64,000 nt of DNA from Aradus depressus (lineage: Eukaryota; Arthropoda; Insecta; Hemiptera; Aradidae): positions 33,230,045 through 33,294,044 of the forward strand of contig OY759221.1 of NCBI GenBank assembly GCA_963662175.1, given 5' to 3'. The position numbers and the translations under genes were made by a program. Positions 42,850-53,834 of the stretch are shown piece after piece (positions within the stretch are counted from its first letter, which is position 1; each line of letters opens with the position of its first letter). Under the pieces are notes generated by a model. The model did not search any database. It saw only the letters and a program-made list of their open reading frames with translations, and was not told where the DNA came from.

Positions 42850-43480
42850 AAAAACAATATCTGACGATGTAATGAACGTATCAACATGAAATTTTTTATT
42901 TAAATTTAAAACCCTCTTAAGACCACACCTATTAATTTTCAGCGGAATCAGCCGAAGGCAGGGATCAGGAGGGGGCGCAACTCAAAAATCTTATTGAGTG
43001 CCAATGTAATTAATTTATATAATTTATATAAAATTTTATATTTTAAATTTAAAACCTTGAAAGGACAGCACCTATTAATTTTCAGCAAAATCAGTCTAAA
43101 GAAAGGGGGAAATCAGATGTGAGGGACTCATTCTAAAACCCTAAATAACTGCCGATGTAATGAATGTATCGACGTAAAATTTTATATTTAAATTCAAAAC
43201 CCTCTAAAGACGACACCTATTAATTTTCAGCCAACTCGGCCAAAGGGAAATAGGTATTAGAGGAAATTTTATATTTAAATTTAAACCCTCGGAAGGACGG
43301 CACATATTAATTTTCAGCTAAATCAGTGTAAAGAAAGTGGGAAATCAGATGTGGGGGACTCGTCCCAAAACCCCAATAACTGCCGATGTTATGTATACGT
43401 AAAGTCCAATATCAGGATTCCTAAGACCCTATAATTTTTTATTCCGAACGGCCAATTAGTTTTAAAGGGAAAAATTTTTT
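42850..43480 (+). repeat. R3 copy with tandem internal modules
   Basis: A module of roughly 150-230 bp (TAACTGCCGATGTAATGAAT.., CACCTATTAATTTTCAGC.., then a purine-rich AAAGGGG tract) is repeated about four times, with starts near 42858, 43000, 43152 and 43380. This shows most clearly that R3 elements carry a variable number of internal modules. Confidence 0.75.
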
Positions 43481-44160
43481 TTTGCTAATTTTTTTAAATT
43501 TGACACCCTATATTTTCGTAGGTATATAAATGGAGATAAAGAAGAAAATTTGCAAGCATGTTGGCCAAACCTACTAAATTTATTTTACGTGTGTAATGAT
43601 ATAACCAGTGAGCTGTGCCGTAAACAAACATAGTTTTTTTTATTCCTTCATTATGTTTTTTATTCTGTTATTCTCTTTTCTAATGATGATTATTATTTAA
43701 TTTTGTGTCAATTTTTGCTACATTATTCTTAATTAGTTGGGGAAAAAGATCTGAAAAATTCCCATACGTTAATTTTCTTAAATTTTGATTCATATCATAT
43801 ATTTTTCTTCTTTATCGACAAAAAAATCAATAGGCCTTGTGTCCTTGCTGATGTGGAACAAACATTTTACAAAAAAAAATCATTCAAATAAGTACATTTC
43901 CCCAGAAGTTGTATTGAACGAAAGAAAATTCCATAGACTGACAGACAAACGGCCGTCATGCCCAATATCATATTTCTCTACGTTTTGAGGTTATGACAAT
44001 CAGAATCTGACCTCATTTCATACCAAATGACAAATGATTTGACCTCATCACTTTTCCTTATGGAAGTATATCGCAAACATATCTCAAATTGTGTTAAAAT
44101 GTACTAAATTATATCGCATAAACATATTTCAGCTAAAAAGTAAAGAAAAAACCTGTTTCT
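43481..44160. other. AT-rich stretch, nothing recognised
   Basis: The + frame at 43785-43988 has no domain. Confidence 0.4.
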
Positions 44161-44237
44161 TTAAAAAATATTGTCTATATCACAAATATATTTAATATGG
44201 GAGTACTATTAACACCGAAAGTATTCCCATATTATAT

Positions 44238-44492
44238 ATCTCTGGTGTTTGGGCAAAAGGGCTTAAGTCAGGATAAGTCTTGTGATCCAAAGGACAAGTG
44301 CATTTAAATATTTTTACCAAATGTAACTGAGTGTTGGAATATTTTTACTTTGTTTAATATTTTTATTGAAATAATATTTCAAGTAACATAAATGTTTTTA
44401 CCTGATTTTCAGGAATTTTTCAAACCTTCAGAAATTCACCTCCTAAAATTCAGATTTGTTGACTTAAGCCCTTTTGCCCAAACACCCGAGAT
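44238..44492. mobile_element. Short MITE with AAAAGGGCTTAAGTC ends
   Basis: Inverted ends ATCTCTGGTGTTTGGGCAAA and TTTGCCCAAACACCCGAGAT pair over about 33 bp, continuing through AGGGCTTAAGTCA / TGACTTAAGCCC. Total about 255 bp with no open frame. The subterminal GGGCTTAAGTC resembles the GGACTCAAGTC motif of 27075-27931. Flanks (44100-44230 and 44495-44560) also pair loosely with each other. Confidence 0.8.
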
Positions 44493-44923
44493 GTATTTGT
44501 GAAATGATATTTTTTTAAAAACGTTTTTTCTTTACTTTTTATTAAGTGTTTCACAATATCTCTGTAAAAAATTTTAAATAACATATTTCAGCTATTCTCC
44601 GATACATAAGCCCGCTGTGCGCTATCTACTTATACAGGATACCCCTGCTGCGACTTCTTTTCGTCCAAACAATGTGCAAGCTCTGTGCAAAAAATGATGA
44701 TATCATGAGTTATTATAGTTCAATATTGGTTTCCTGATAGGATCACTGCTGTGTCAGGAACAGATCATATTTCAACGTACCCGCCTGAAAGGTTTTTTAA
44801 ATTTTTTTTTGTTTTTATTATTATTATTCCATTTATTGTCTCTTGTCGTTTGTCAATAAGGATACAGTATTAAAATTGTTCTCCAAAAGGAAGTGATATT
44901 GAAATAAAACAAACTTTTTTTTT

Positions 44924-45267
44924 AACCCCCGACGCAAAAGGAGGGGTGATATAAGTTTGAAGCCTTTGTCTGTATGTGTCTATCTGAGGGATCGTAGCTC
45001 CAAGACGGCTGAACCAATTTCAAAGCGGATTTTTCGTTTTAAAAGTTGGTATTTGCGAGATGGTTCGTACCCATGTTTGGAGGAAATCGGGTATGCCTTC
45101 TCCAAGATCTTCAGGTTTCATCAGAGCCTGTGTAGGGATTTCGGCCTCTATAACAGCTAGAGACTTGGAGTTTGAGCTCAAATATTTATAAGGCCAAGCC
45201 CCTCCCCACTAAGGTTTCAGTAAAAAAAGTAATGAACAAAAAAAATTTTACAATTATGTCGGGGGTT
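44924..45267. mobile_element. MITE with AACCCCCGAC ends
   Basis: Ends AACCCCCGACGCAAAAGGAG and TATGTCGGGGGTT, a 10-bp perfect terminal repeat. From memory, elements opening with CCCCCGACGCAAAA.. are common in moths and butterflies. The + frame at 44957-45160 lies inside and has no domain. Confidence 0.7.
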
Positions 45268-46319
45268 TTTTAAATTTTTAATTTTATGTTTTTTTGAAAT
45301 ATTGAGAAAAATTTTTTTTCTTCTTTAAGGCATTTTGATAACGGGGGTCATGAATGCCTGATAACGTAGGATCCGCAGGAAAGCCGAGGAAGCCAGAGGC
45401 AGGTCTGTGGGAATCCTAAATGAGAAAGCAGTTTAGTTCCTTTCTTAAATAAAAGATGGCACTACTCGTCCCCTTGTTTGTCTAGTAAAAATTTATCAAT
45501 TGTTAATGTGAAAACTGCATTTATCGCAGTATGATATTCCAAATGACGGGTCGATGGGCTTTATTTTCTGAATTATTAGTTATGCAAAATTTTTATTTAT
45601 TTGATTCTTGTAAAATCTAAGCTTATAAAGATGTGCAGAAAAAAAATCTTGAATTAAACACACTTTTCAGATTTGAAATTGGTTGAGTAGATCAAACCGA
45701 AACAGGAATTTACAATTTCAAAGAAATAGTTGCCGGTCGCCCACGACAATCCCCGTCTGGTCTTCTAAGGAGAATTTTCTGTCCAGGTTTGAACAATTAC
45801 CTAATTGTGAGCTTTCTTGTTAATTATGATTTGTTTTGTATTTATTTATTAGTTCGCATTAAATTATGCCAAAATACGTCATACAAAAATCTAAATTTTT
45901 GGCAATTTAAATACTTTTTTTATCTGAAATATGAAAAAATGAAATAAAAATATGTGCAGGTCGAAGCTGTAAAGAACTTTTCCTTATTTGAGAAATATTC
46001 CAAATATGATTAAATTAGTTTTCGTACTGTTTAATAGAAGAGTACAAACAAGGCCGTGCAACGAGTATTGGCCGCCCGTGTGCAAATAACGATAACGCCG
46101 CTCCCCCTCCACAATTAAAATACCCGAATGTTTTTATGTTTTTCCCTTTACATTTTGAATAAGTTAATGATTTTTATTTTCCAAATAAATACTTGAGCAA
46201 GGAAATCAATAATATGTGTAACGACAACAATATTTTATTTTCAAATATTATATTATGAACTATTAAACATAATTATTACCTATGTACATAATAATGATTT
46301 TTGAGCCATAAAACAAAAT
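45268..46319. other. Non-coding stretch
   Basis: A GC-balanced patch lies at 45340-45470; otherwise AT-rich. No gene, SINE or inverted repeat could be supported. Confidence 0.4.
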
Positions 46320-46451
46320 TTTAATTTGGCCCTTCGCCATAGGGTCTGACGTAATGAATGTGTCGATACAGAATTCTGTACGAGAATACCAGCGAGACGG
46401 TCCTGAGTAAGACAAAGGCTTTCAATTAAATCGATTAGGGTACTAGTTATT

Positions 46452-46809
46452 AAGGTTAGGTTAGGTTTGATGATTCATGCCCGGGCTTTAACTACGAGGT
46501 CATATCGCTTACTACCAGAGCGCTCTTTCGTCACTCTGGTGGACATGAGCCCGACTCTACTGTGGGAGTCTAAAATTTTGCCTACCCTTAATTTTTTTTT
46601 ATTCACCTAGGGCAGGGGTCTTTAACGAGTACCTGACATCGTACAGGCTCGAGACCATCGCTTAACATCTCATCCGAAGGACGGCATGCTTAAGATTATT
46701 TTACCTCCCAGATAAAATAAACTAAGGGCCTCGGTCGGGTTTCGAAACCACGTTTTTGAGCTCAGAAGGCAAGTACGCATACCACTGAGCTACCGGCGCC
46801 CTCTATATA
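46452..46809 (-). mobile_element. SINE family A, full length with TSD
   Basis: 8-bp duplication TAGTTATT at 46444-46451 and 46810-46817. AACCT-class tail (AAGGTTAGGTTAGGTTTGAT on +). The target is an R3 copy (46320-46451). Confidence 0.92.
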
Positions 46810-46973
46810 TAGTTATTTAAATACAATATAATAGGTTTGTTTGAGACTAATCCTAGTTTCTACGTCACATAGATAGGTAACTATGAACTATGAGACGTAG
46901 AGAGGAGTGCGGTACAAGTACCAACTAAAGTTCACAGAGATGGCCACTACCATCAGTTGGTTCGATCTGAGTC

Positions 46974-47069
46974 AGTCTGTCTCTCGTTGCATGAAGTTTC
47001 ACTTCACCTGTGTTTGTTCAAGCTGTCCGTTTACATTTCAACAAATCACACTTTTCAACAATAATTTAG
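46974..47069 (+). promoter_or_regulatory. Candidate TSS and noncoding exon
   Basis: TCAGTC at 46972-46977 fits the arthropod initiator. A consensus donor, TTTAG|GTAAGT, follows at 47070. The segment between is GC-balanced. The DPE position (ACTTC at +28) matches only partly. It could be an alternative first exon of the peroxidase gene 9 kb downstream or belong to nothing. Confidence 0.25.
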
Positions 47070-47187
47070 GTAAGTTATAATAAATATTTTAATAGATAAC
47101 ATAATCAAGCTGCAAGAACGCAAAAATAAAGAAATTCATTGTTGAGTTTTCTCTGAAATTTTATGTTTTGTATAGGAAATACATATA

Positions 47188-48087
47188 CAGAAGAACCTCT
47201 ATAAGTCGAACACCAAGGAAGACGCCAAAAAAGTCGAGTTATAGATTTTTCGACTTATGGAGGATTTCGACAGGCGGATTTTGATTCGACTTGTATTTTG
47301 GTTCCGACTCTGCTCAAACCATTTAAGTAAACACTCCTCCAAGCCGGGAAATTCTGCAATTCGTCGTCTTTTGCAGGACAAATTTTGACATTTTGAATTT
47401 TTTTCATGATGTCTGATTCATTTTTTATTTTTGTTGACAGAGTACTCATTGGTAGGCCAAATTGTTCAGCAACATCTTTCTTCTTTTGACAGCTCTTCAC
47501 AGCTTCGAGCACTTCTAACTTTTCAGCGAGACTCAAAGTTTTCAGTTTACGTTTCACAGCACTCATGTTTTAACAATTTTATTCATAAACTGTTGTAAAA
47601 ATTGATGTATATTGCGGTAGAACCAAACTACTTCTAACAATTTTTCAATCGACAACAAATGACTTGCTTCGCTAAAGTTCAAATGAAATCAATAATAATC
47701 ATTTCTTAGAATTGGTAATCCTATTTATTGTATACTCCTAAATTGTTTTCTAAGAAACAATGGTGTACATTGTCGGCAAATTCTTTAAGTCGGTAACTTA
47801 TTTTTCTTTGAGCTATAGAGGTAATAAGTTTCAAATAATCGAGTTGTAATGGTTGTAAAATAAAACATTGCTATGTTCGAGATACAGAGGTCCAATTTAT
47901 TTTTTCGAGTTATAGAGGGAAAATATGTATACCAAAATGGCTTGTAGGGACTCACTGATTATTTCGACTAATAGAGGGTTGAGATTTCGAGTAATGGAGG
48001 TTTTGGGGCTTGAAGGGAAAGGAACAATACTTTTTTTCGAGTTTTGGAGGTTTTCGACTTATCGAGGTTCGACAAGAGGTTCTACTG
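47188..48087. mobile_element. Tigger/pogo-type deletion derivative
   Basis: Ends CAGAAGAACCTCTATAAGTC and GACAAGAGGTTCTACTG, flanked by TA on both sides (47186-47187 and 48088-48089). 900 bp. Subterminal 'TCGAGTTATAGA' and 'TTCGACTTATNGAGG' phrases recur inward from both ends, especially 47820-48075. Confidence 0.9.
47255..47566 (-). pseudogene. CENP-B-type N-terminal fragment of a Tigger transposase
   Basis: The frame starts MSAVKRKLKTLSLAEKLEVL and continues 'EAVKSCQKKKDVAEQFGLPM' and 'STLSTKIKNESDIMKKI'. This is the psq/CENP-B helix-turn-helix that binds the terminal repeats. It leaves the homology at about residue 65 and stops at 103. The second DNA-binding domain and the DDE catalytic core are deleted. 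A truncated DNA-binding protein could act as a repressor, but nothing shows it is expressed. Confidence 0.85.
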
Positions 48088-48089
48088 TA

Positions 48090-48389
48090 CAATGTAAAAT
48101 ATGTGTTTTGAAACGCTTTAAAACTTTTGTAGGAATCATACGTAATATTTGTTAACGTTCTGAACTCTCAACAATATATAGAAATGTTCTTTAGTCTTCA
48201 TGTAAAGAAAGATGTTGGCTTTGGTACCTTGAGAAATACTATGATATATTTACACCAACTTTCAACCTATATTCTATTTCATAGTTGGCAGGAGTGTTGT
48301 GTGATGTCACGTACCCTATGTTTGAGCAGAACGTTTAAGGACGCTAGGATTAATTTTATTTAACATTGTTGCTTTTCCTCCATATCGAC
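48090..48389. other. Non-coding, nothing recognised
   Basis: No supported feature. Confidence 0.4.
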
Positions 48390-48620
48390 CTTTTGGGCTA
48401 AACTCAATATTTGAGCTATATAGTGGCTTCTGAATCCTCATAGTAAATTTTTTATCGATACATTTATTACATCGGCAATTATTAAAGAGTTGAGTTGAGC
48501 GGCCCCAAATTAATAGGTGTCGACTTTATGGGCTTTAGAATTTACCCCTTTTCTCTTTGGCTTATTATTTTCTACTGAAAATTGGTAGGTTTCGTCCATA
48601 GACAGTTCAGGATTAGCCCA
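48390..48620 (-). repeat. R3 copy
   Basis: 'GGGCTAAACTCAATATTTGA', 'GGCTTCTGAATCCTCATAGT', 'TTACATCGGCAATTATTAAA' and 'AATTAATAGGTGTCGACTTT' are the inverse of modules at 21480-21640. Confidence 0.6.
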
Positions 48621-49111
48621 TAAGCAAATTAAGCGATTGCTTAGGGCATCATCGTCTCGGGGAGCACCATAAACAGCACCGAAAAAATATTTGCTAGCAC
48701 ATGAAAGGCAAGGCTGTTTGAAAACTCGCGTGTTTAAATTGACTAGAGCAATGACCCGACTAGAAATTTAGGTTCGTTTTTCATAAAGTTCTAACTAAGA
48801 CAACCGAGTTCTGAACTTGGTCCTAATAAGGTCTGAATGTGATAACCCTTTAAGATCCTAGTTAGAAAGGTAACGCACATTCAACTTCGTTCCTTACGAG
48901 AGATGGAACTAATAGGGACCTTACTCGAAATAAATCAGGACCTATAGGTTGTAAAAAAAATCTGTTCCCTAATGTGGACACAGCCCTGTTATATTTTTAT
49001 GCCTGATGGTATCGAACTGCACAGCGGAACGATCATTTTTGAAATTGAAAATAATAAAAAATGAAAAAAGAACGACGATGCAGCAGGAAAGGCTCGATGC
49101 TTTATCAATAT
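48621..49111. other. Unclassified stretch
   Basis: GC-balanced patches ('GGGGAGCACCATAAACAGC') but no open frame with a domain. Confidence 0.35.
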
Positions 49112-49113
49112 TA

Positions 49114-49762
49114 TACAGGGTGGCCCAGATAAGCGGGCCACAAGTGAAATAACTCCTAAACGGTTAGAGATATCAAAATTGTGCATAGGACTAAAGTTGT
49201 AGTACTCGCCGAGAGCTATAGTATAGCGTCCTTGAAAAGACATAAACGACCCTTTTAATGGTTCAAATAGCCCTTCGAAAGGCGGGGTTCCCTTTTGACC
49301 CTTAAGTTTCATTACATTTTATTAAAGTACTAAAGAAAGAAGAAAGAACTGTGCAAACAGATTTTTGATACGTCAAGTAGTTCTTGGAAAAAAAACGTTC
49401 AAAGTTGCACGTATTTCTTATTCTAAAGTTATTAAATTTCAACTAACTTGAAGAATAAGTAAAACGTGCAACTTTAAACGTTTTTGTTGCGAGAACTACT
49501 TAACGTATCAAAAATCTGTTTGCACAGTTCTTCCTTGTTTCTTTAGTACTTTAATAAAATGTAATGAAACTTAAGGGTCAAAAAGGAACCCCACCCTTCG
49601 AAGGGCTGTTTGAGCCATTAAAAGGGTAATTTTTGTCTTTTCGAGGACGCCCTACTATAGCTCTCGGCGAGTACTACAATTTTAGTCCTATGCACAAATT
49701 TGATATCTCTAACCGTTTAGGAGTTATTTCACTTGTGGCCCGCTTATCTGGGCCACCCAGTA
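49114..49762. mobile_element. Foldback MITE, 649 bp near-perfect palindrome
   Basis: Ends TACAGGGTGGCCCAGATAAG and CTTATCTGGGCCACCCAGTA, flanked by TA. The two halves pair along almost the whole length, around a centre near 49438, with a loop of only about 20-30 nt. The reverse frame at 48989-49312 partly lies in it and is not a gene. Confidence 0.92.
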
Positions 49763-49789
49763 TATAGAGGCAGATATGGTAAGAACGTT

Positions 49790-50130
49790 GAACTTAAAAA
49801 CTATTGTCCGCGAATTCTTTGGAATTAGGAGGTCGGATTACATGAAATTTCGTTAAAAACTGCGCCGTTAAAAACTTATTTTTGATCGATATATTATTAC
49901 ATAATTTGGAGAAGTAGAATGTAGGATAACTCCGGTTATTATGAAAATGTCGACACGAAATATATTTGTATCCAGAACTCTGATACACTGAATAATTTTC
50001 AACCCAAACGGCCAAAGCACACAAAAACCCCAATAAATGCCTACAAAATTGTATTTGTTCAACCAGAACCCCATAAGAACGACAAATTCCAAATTTTTAT
50101 TAACTTTTTAGGTGCACTCTGTGCACAGAG
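49790..50130. repeat. R3 copy
   Basis: 'TAGGAGGTCGGATTACATGA', 'TGAAAATGTCGACACGAAAT', 'CCATAAGAACGACAAATTCC'. The reverse frames at 49794-50092 are repeat-derived. Confidence 0.6.
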
Positions 50131-50235
50131 CAACATGATTCGTCCGTCTTTGGTCGATCATCGACCGGAAAGTATCAACACTAATTTTACACTAAAAAGG
50201 ACACAAAAGTCCCTTAATAAAACTTTTTTTGATTT

Positions 50236-50310
50236 TTGATGGCACCGGTAGCGGGATGAAAACCCGGCCGAAACATAGGTATTTTTTGTCTGGGGGGTAA
50301 AAAAAAACCT
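50236..50310 (+). mobile_element. SINE family A, small 5' remnant
   Basis: 'TGGCACCGGTAGCGGG', then 'AAAACCCGGCCGAAACATAG' and 'TTTTTTGTCTGGGGGGTAAA'. The A box to B box interval is deleted. Confidence 0.7.
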
Positions 50311-50329
50311 TTATTTTGAGCTCAACTGA

Positions 50330-50720
50330 AAAAGCCCTATTACTGCCGATGTAAGGAATATATCAACAATACATTTTATATTTTATATAAAAAAGCAAGG
50401 ACTACATCTATTAATATTTCGCGAAATCGGCCATTGGAAAATGCAAAATTTAGTATGAGGACTCAGAAGCTCCTATGTAAAAATTTTTTTAGCCCAAACG
50501 GTCGATTGGTTCTGGCGAGAGAGCAAAACTTTATTGATTTGGATTAATTGGTTCTGGAAAAGTACAATGGTACCTACCACATACAACCTACCAATTTTTT
50601 TTTCTCATTTTTTAAATCAGGTTATCGAAAAACTTAATATTCCGGTGAAAACTCAACATAGAATAACTTACCTTGCGAATAACTTCGCATAGCGGAGGAA
50701 GTTATATTCTGCAGTTGTAG
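50330..50720. repeat. R3 copy
   Basis: 'TACTGCCGATGTAAGGAATA', 'TTAGCCCAAACGGTCGATTG' and a degraded terminal hairpin (AACTTCGCATAGCGGAGGAA). Confidence 0.6.
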
Positions 50721-51429
50721 CAGTGCTATCCGGACATAATAGCTATGCCACGTTATATTATAATGTAACTAACCTGCCCCAAGTTCCTAACCAGGCAATG
50801 CCCGGGCCTGGCAGTAAACAATAATTGAAAAGTTCATAAAAATTTGATATCTTTTCGCGGAACTTCCTTAAGCCCAGGAAGATAATTTTTAGTTATATTT
50901 CTAATAATCTATTTTCTCCAAATTTCATTACAAGATTAGATAAGGTAGCAATCAAAAAAAGAAATCTTATGATTATTTTCTTTATATTGTTTATCAAAAC
51001 ACTTCTTCTAGATTTATCCATTATCTTTCTGTTTTAATTATTTTTCTTATTTTCACCTCAATTAAAGTAGGTATTTCTAATTAAAAAAAAAAGATCTTCG
51101 ATGATTCACCGGCAATGTACTTCCCCAGCACGAATAATCTCCTTTTCCTCTCTCACTCTAAGTAATCATTAGCAATACTTGATTTACGCAGGGACTTAAT
51201 CCTCATAGTAAATGTTTACGCAATGAAGAACATGAAGAGAAGCTTCTTCGCCAGGATCCAGTCTTCTATCCCTTCCCAGCCATATTTCCACGACCATCAT
51301 CGAACCAGACACCTTTTCACTTCCATTTGCCGCCTTACATTCAACCACAACCGTTTGATTACCTTTCCACTTTTATAAAATCAAAATTTTAGATCATCCT
51401 TTTTGTAGCGGCGACACGGACTTACTCCA

Positions 51430-51430
<1 letters not shown>
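50721..51430. other. Non-coding; includes a partial R3 inverse
   Basis: 'GATTCACCGGCAATGTACTT' at about 51100 is the inverse R3 end. The segment 51220-51370 is GC-balanced but without a domain. Confidence 0.4.
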
Positions 51431-51466
<36 letters not shown>

Positions 51467-51690
51467 GGGTGCCCCTGACCTCTGAAAGGGGTCGGTCACA
51501 TCACCCTATTTCGATGGGGAAAGAGTAACATTACCCTGTAACCTTACATGATGCTATGGACCGGCTCGATGGCTACGGTCCATAGTCGTCCTTGGTTTGT
51601 GGCGCTTTACGCCGAGCGAGCCAGGGATCTGTCGTGGGGTTCTACTCTGCCTGCGGCCCGGAGCCGGGGGCAGCTGTTGCAGCGCCTGTA
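51431..51690 (-). mobile_element. 5'-truncated R1-clade LINE, 3' UTR only
   Basis: A poly(T) block (51431-51463) is followed by GGGTGCCCCTGACCTCTGAA and GGACCGGCTCGATGGCTACG. It is homologous to 32301-32560 but clearly diverged, so it derives from a different source copy. It ends at GCAGCGCCTGTA before ORF2. Confidence 0.88.
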
Positions 51691-52039
51691 TTCAATTAAT
51701 AATTATTCCATTTGAAATTCTTTTAAATATAATATTGGGAAGCCATATTGTTTTCCTTAATTTTCAAAAATGTTCTAATCCAAAAGAATAAATTATATTA
51801 CTGGGTTCAAAGGGGAAATGAATAGCATAGAATAAGAGAACTAATACTGGGTTTATTGACTTAAACCCACATTATAAATAAAATCTAAATATCAATATGA
51901 AATATAAATCAAATTATTTACAATACAAAAAAAATCTTACAAACTAATTTCCAACAATTATGTATGTAATTATGTATGAATCAGAGTGTAGCCTCAAAAT
52001 CAGAGATCTACGGAAAAGGGATCTTCCTTTAGAGGGAGG
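51691..52039. other. AT-rich stretch, nothing recognised
   Basis: No feature. Confidence 0.45.
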
Positions 52040-52690
52040 GCGGAAACTTATGAGCGAGTTGGAATGTAGCTATTTATTAATTTTAATAAGCCCAATCGAC
52101 CAAATGGAAGGGGGAGACTTAAAAGAACAACGTTAATAACTGCCGATGTAATGAATTTATCGACACAAAACTCCATACATGAATTCAAAACCCTATGAGG
52201 ACGACACTTCCTAGTTTTCAGCAGAATCGGCAGAAGAGGAAGGGGATCAAAGGAGGCTCTTCAAAATCCCCAATGAATGTATCGAGATGAAATTTCATAT
52301 TTTAAGTCAAAAGCCAATGAGAACATAACCTGTCAAATTTCAGAGATATCGGCAGAAGGAAAGGGGGGTTCAGGGGAGGGGGCTCAATCCATAAACCCTA
52401 ATAACTGCCGATGTAATTAATTTATCGACACAAAATTTGGTATGAGAATTTAGGAGCTTTTATGTAAGTCAACTATTAATTATTAGCGCAATCTATCAAA
52501 CAAAATCTCCAAAGAGAGGAAGCGAAAAGTTAATTAATTAATTCGTTTGGGGAAGTACATTGCCGATGAGTGAGCTGGAGTCAAGTTATCGGAAAACATG
52601 AAATTTTGGTGGAAAATCAACATCGAATTTCTGACCAATTGCGTAACTTCCACTATACTTTGTATATCTGGGGAAGTTATTCCTATGTAA
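52040..52690 (+). repeat. R3 copy, multi-module
   Basis: Three 'TGCCGATGTAAT.AAT.TATCGACACAAAA' type modules, then the end 'GTTTGGGGAAGTACATTGCC' and a hairpin segment AACTTCCACTATACTTTGTA..CTGGGGAAGTTA. Confidence 0.7.
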
Positions 52691-53312
52691 ATAAATTCAT
52701 AGTTAGTTCTACACTTAATTTAAATGCGCTGAAGAGACGTTCCATATTGTGTTGTAAATGTTATTTTCTGTTTGTGTTGTGTCTCGAATGTTAATGCACA
52801 GACAAAGAAGAAAATCTTTGTTAGATATTCTATGTATGTAAGATTTGTTCCCGAACAAGAAGTGATCCGTGGATCACTAACTATCCTTGTACTCTCCAGC
52901 CTAACGTCACCCAAGTTACCGCTCTGCCTCTGAATACTCGTTCTCTCTCTCTTCAGATGATTTGGCTTCATTTCATCAGATCTTATTACATTTTTGGAGA
53001 TAAGGCCACCTTGAAAATCAATAGACGTCTTACTCAACTAGGTGTGAATCATAAACATAAACAATTTAATTATTTTATTCATCAATATTTGTCAGCCAAA
53101 AGTACAGAAGATGTGGGCAATTCTTCAAAAAGTGGCACATTTCATGTGACAGTTGTTTCCTCAGTCGCTATTTGGGTTGGAATGATGCAATATTGACATA
53201 ATAACAGCAGCCGACATTAGATTAAATACACATATTTTTCTCTGGAAATAAAATCCGCATCACATACCATTTTTTAAATGAACCAACAATAAAAAATAAT
53301 GAAAAACGTATG
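52691..53312. other. Non-coding, no supported gene
   Basis: The facing frames at 52720-53037 and 52957-53196 show no domain and no splice context. Confidence 0.35.
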
Positions 53313-53775
53313 TTTCTTTTTAAATTCCCTTTATTTCACAAAATATATGGGAGTACTTTCGGTATTGCTACCATCTTCATCCAGGACTTAACAAATACTA
53401 AATGAAAGTTCAATCAGTTTACAATCCAAACTGTCCCTTCTCCAGCCCTCATGAGATTTTTCCCTGTCCTCCTGTACAATAAAGCCTTAAAAACATGGAA
53501 AACATTAAAAATAATTTCATCTCAAATTATCTTTATTATCAAAATTTCAATTCGAGACGAAAATATTTTTAGTATTTTCTATGTTTTTAAGACTTTACTT
53601 ACAGGAGAAAGGGAAAAGGAAAAACCCCCGTGGGGAGGGGGATTGGAGTAGGGACAGTTCGAAATGTTAACCTGTTGAACTTCCATTTAGTATTTGTTAA
53701 GTCGTGGCTGAAGATGGTTGCAATACCGAAAGTACTCCCGTATATTTTGTGAAATAAACAGAATTTAAAAAAAAA
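53313..53775. repeat. Inverted repeat carrying a hammerhead-like core
   Basis: The left arm (53313-53455) is the inverse of the right arm (53640-53775). Examples: ATATGGGAGTACTTTCGGTA against TACCGAAAGTACTCCCGTAT; TTAACAAATACTAAATG against CATTTAGTATTTGTTAA. In the right arm CTGAAGA (53708-53714), a stem II GGT/ACC and GAAA (53728-53731) are followed by the palindrome AGTACT. In the left arm the first base of the core is changed (ATGAAGA). Confidence 0.7.
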
Positions 53776-53834
53776 ACAGGTATGCTTTTCATTTTTTTTT
53801 TTTCACAATATCAGCAGAAAATGTTAAGTATTAT

